Below, piece after piece: positions 32,816 to 32,944 of a stretch of 32,944 nt of DNA. Origin of the DNA: Silene noctiflora. Taxonomy: Eukaryota; Streptophyta; Magnoliopsida; Caryophyllales; Caryophyllaceae. The position numbers and the translations under genes were made by a program. The notes below the pieces were generated by a model that did not search any database, was not told the origin of the DNA, and saw only the letters and a list, made by a program, of their open reading frames with translations. The DNA is taken from positions 47,747-80,690 of the forward strand of contig VHZZ01001008.1 of assembly GCA_009801015.1 (NCBI GenBank), given 5' to 3'. Each line of letters opens with the position of its first letter. Position 1 is the first letter of the stretch.

Positions 32816-32944
32816 TGTGAAGAGAATGGATCCCAAGTACCTAAGAGGNGGAGGGGGTGAATTAGGTACTACTTAAAAATTCTCAACTTAATCTTTATTG
32901 ATTAAAGAAAGTTGAATGACAATTTGTTTGAAATGAAGAATACA

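Larger units (their letters stand above)
31112..32944 (-). mobile_element. Third LTR-like element, partial (one end in the window)
   Basis: TGTAACAACCCGG at 31112 resembles the TGTAACACCCCG ends of the two related LTRs. It interrupts the LINE reading frame exactly at this base, so a foreign insertion begins here. The rest of the window is non-coding and dominated by tandem arrays. The far end and any target duplication (AGCAT at 31107-31111 would be the left copy) lie outside the window. Confidence 0.45.

Overview
The window is nuclear DNA of a flowering plant. Three intron-rich genes with GT-AG introns, a chloroplast-targeted protein and a myristoylated CDPK show this, and dense LTR, LINE and MITE content surrounds them. 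The repeat style (TGTAACACCC-type LTRs full of ACTCGATCGAGT palindromes) suggests a Caryophyllales member, perhaps Caryophyllaceae. That placement is a weak inference from memory, not something proved here. Scattered N bases indicate an unfinished assembly.

Layout. Positions 1-3.7 kb are retrotransposon debris. They hold a minus-strand LTR element entering the window (gag start, leader, PBS for initiator tRNA-Met, LTR) and, on the other strand, LTR-like remnants. Positions 4.4-23.7 kb are a genic island of three complete genes, all on the minus strand. The first is an RFS2/SIP2-type GH36 galactosidase (13 exons, 758 aa). The second is a CPK8/14/32-clade calcium-dependent protein kinase (6 exons, 535 aa). 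The third is plastid TypA/BipA translational GTPase (13 exons, 682 aa). I rebuilt all exon joins from splice sites and each reading frame closes without a break. The genes are not an operon and have separate roles: raffinose-family sugar turnover, Ca2+ signalling and plastid translation. A 519-bp hAT-type MITE with an exact 8-bp target duplication lies between the first two genes.

Positions 24.1-32.9 kb are a nest of transposons. A 765-bp Mutator-type MITE with a 10-bp target duplication comes first. Next is a GGGGCGTTTGG-type MITE carrying a 271-bp LINE tail. Then comes a decayed L1-type LINE (minus strand) split by two about 1.7-kb solo LTRs with exact 5-bp target duplications (GCCAC, CTATT), and by a third LTR-like end at 31112. 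The right edge holds two tandem arrays, one with a 267-bp higher-order duplication and one of 42-bp hairpin units.

No new enzymatic or defence system was found. The least expected signal is a set of 12-bp palindromes spaced 19-22 bp (about two helical turns). They recur in LTRs of different families, upstream of the TATA box where one is visible, with the same 21-19-21 spacing in two diverged LTRs and a palindrome-preserving centre change (A/T to G/C).
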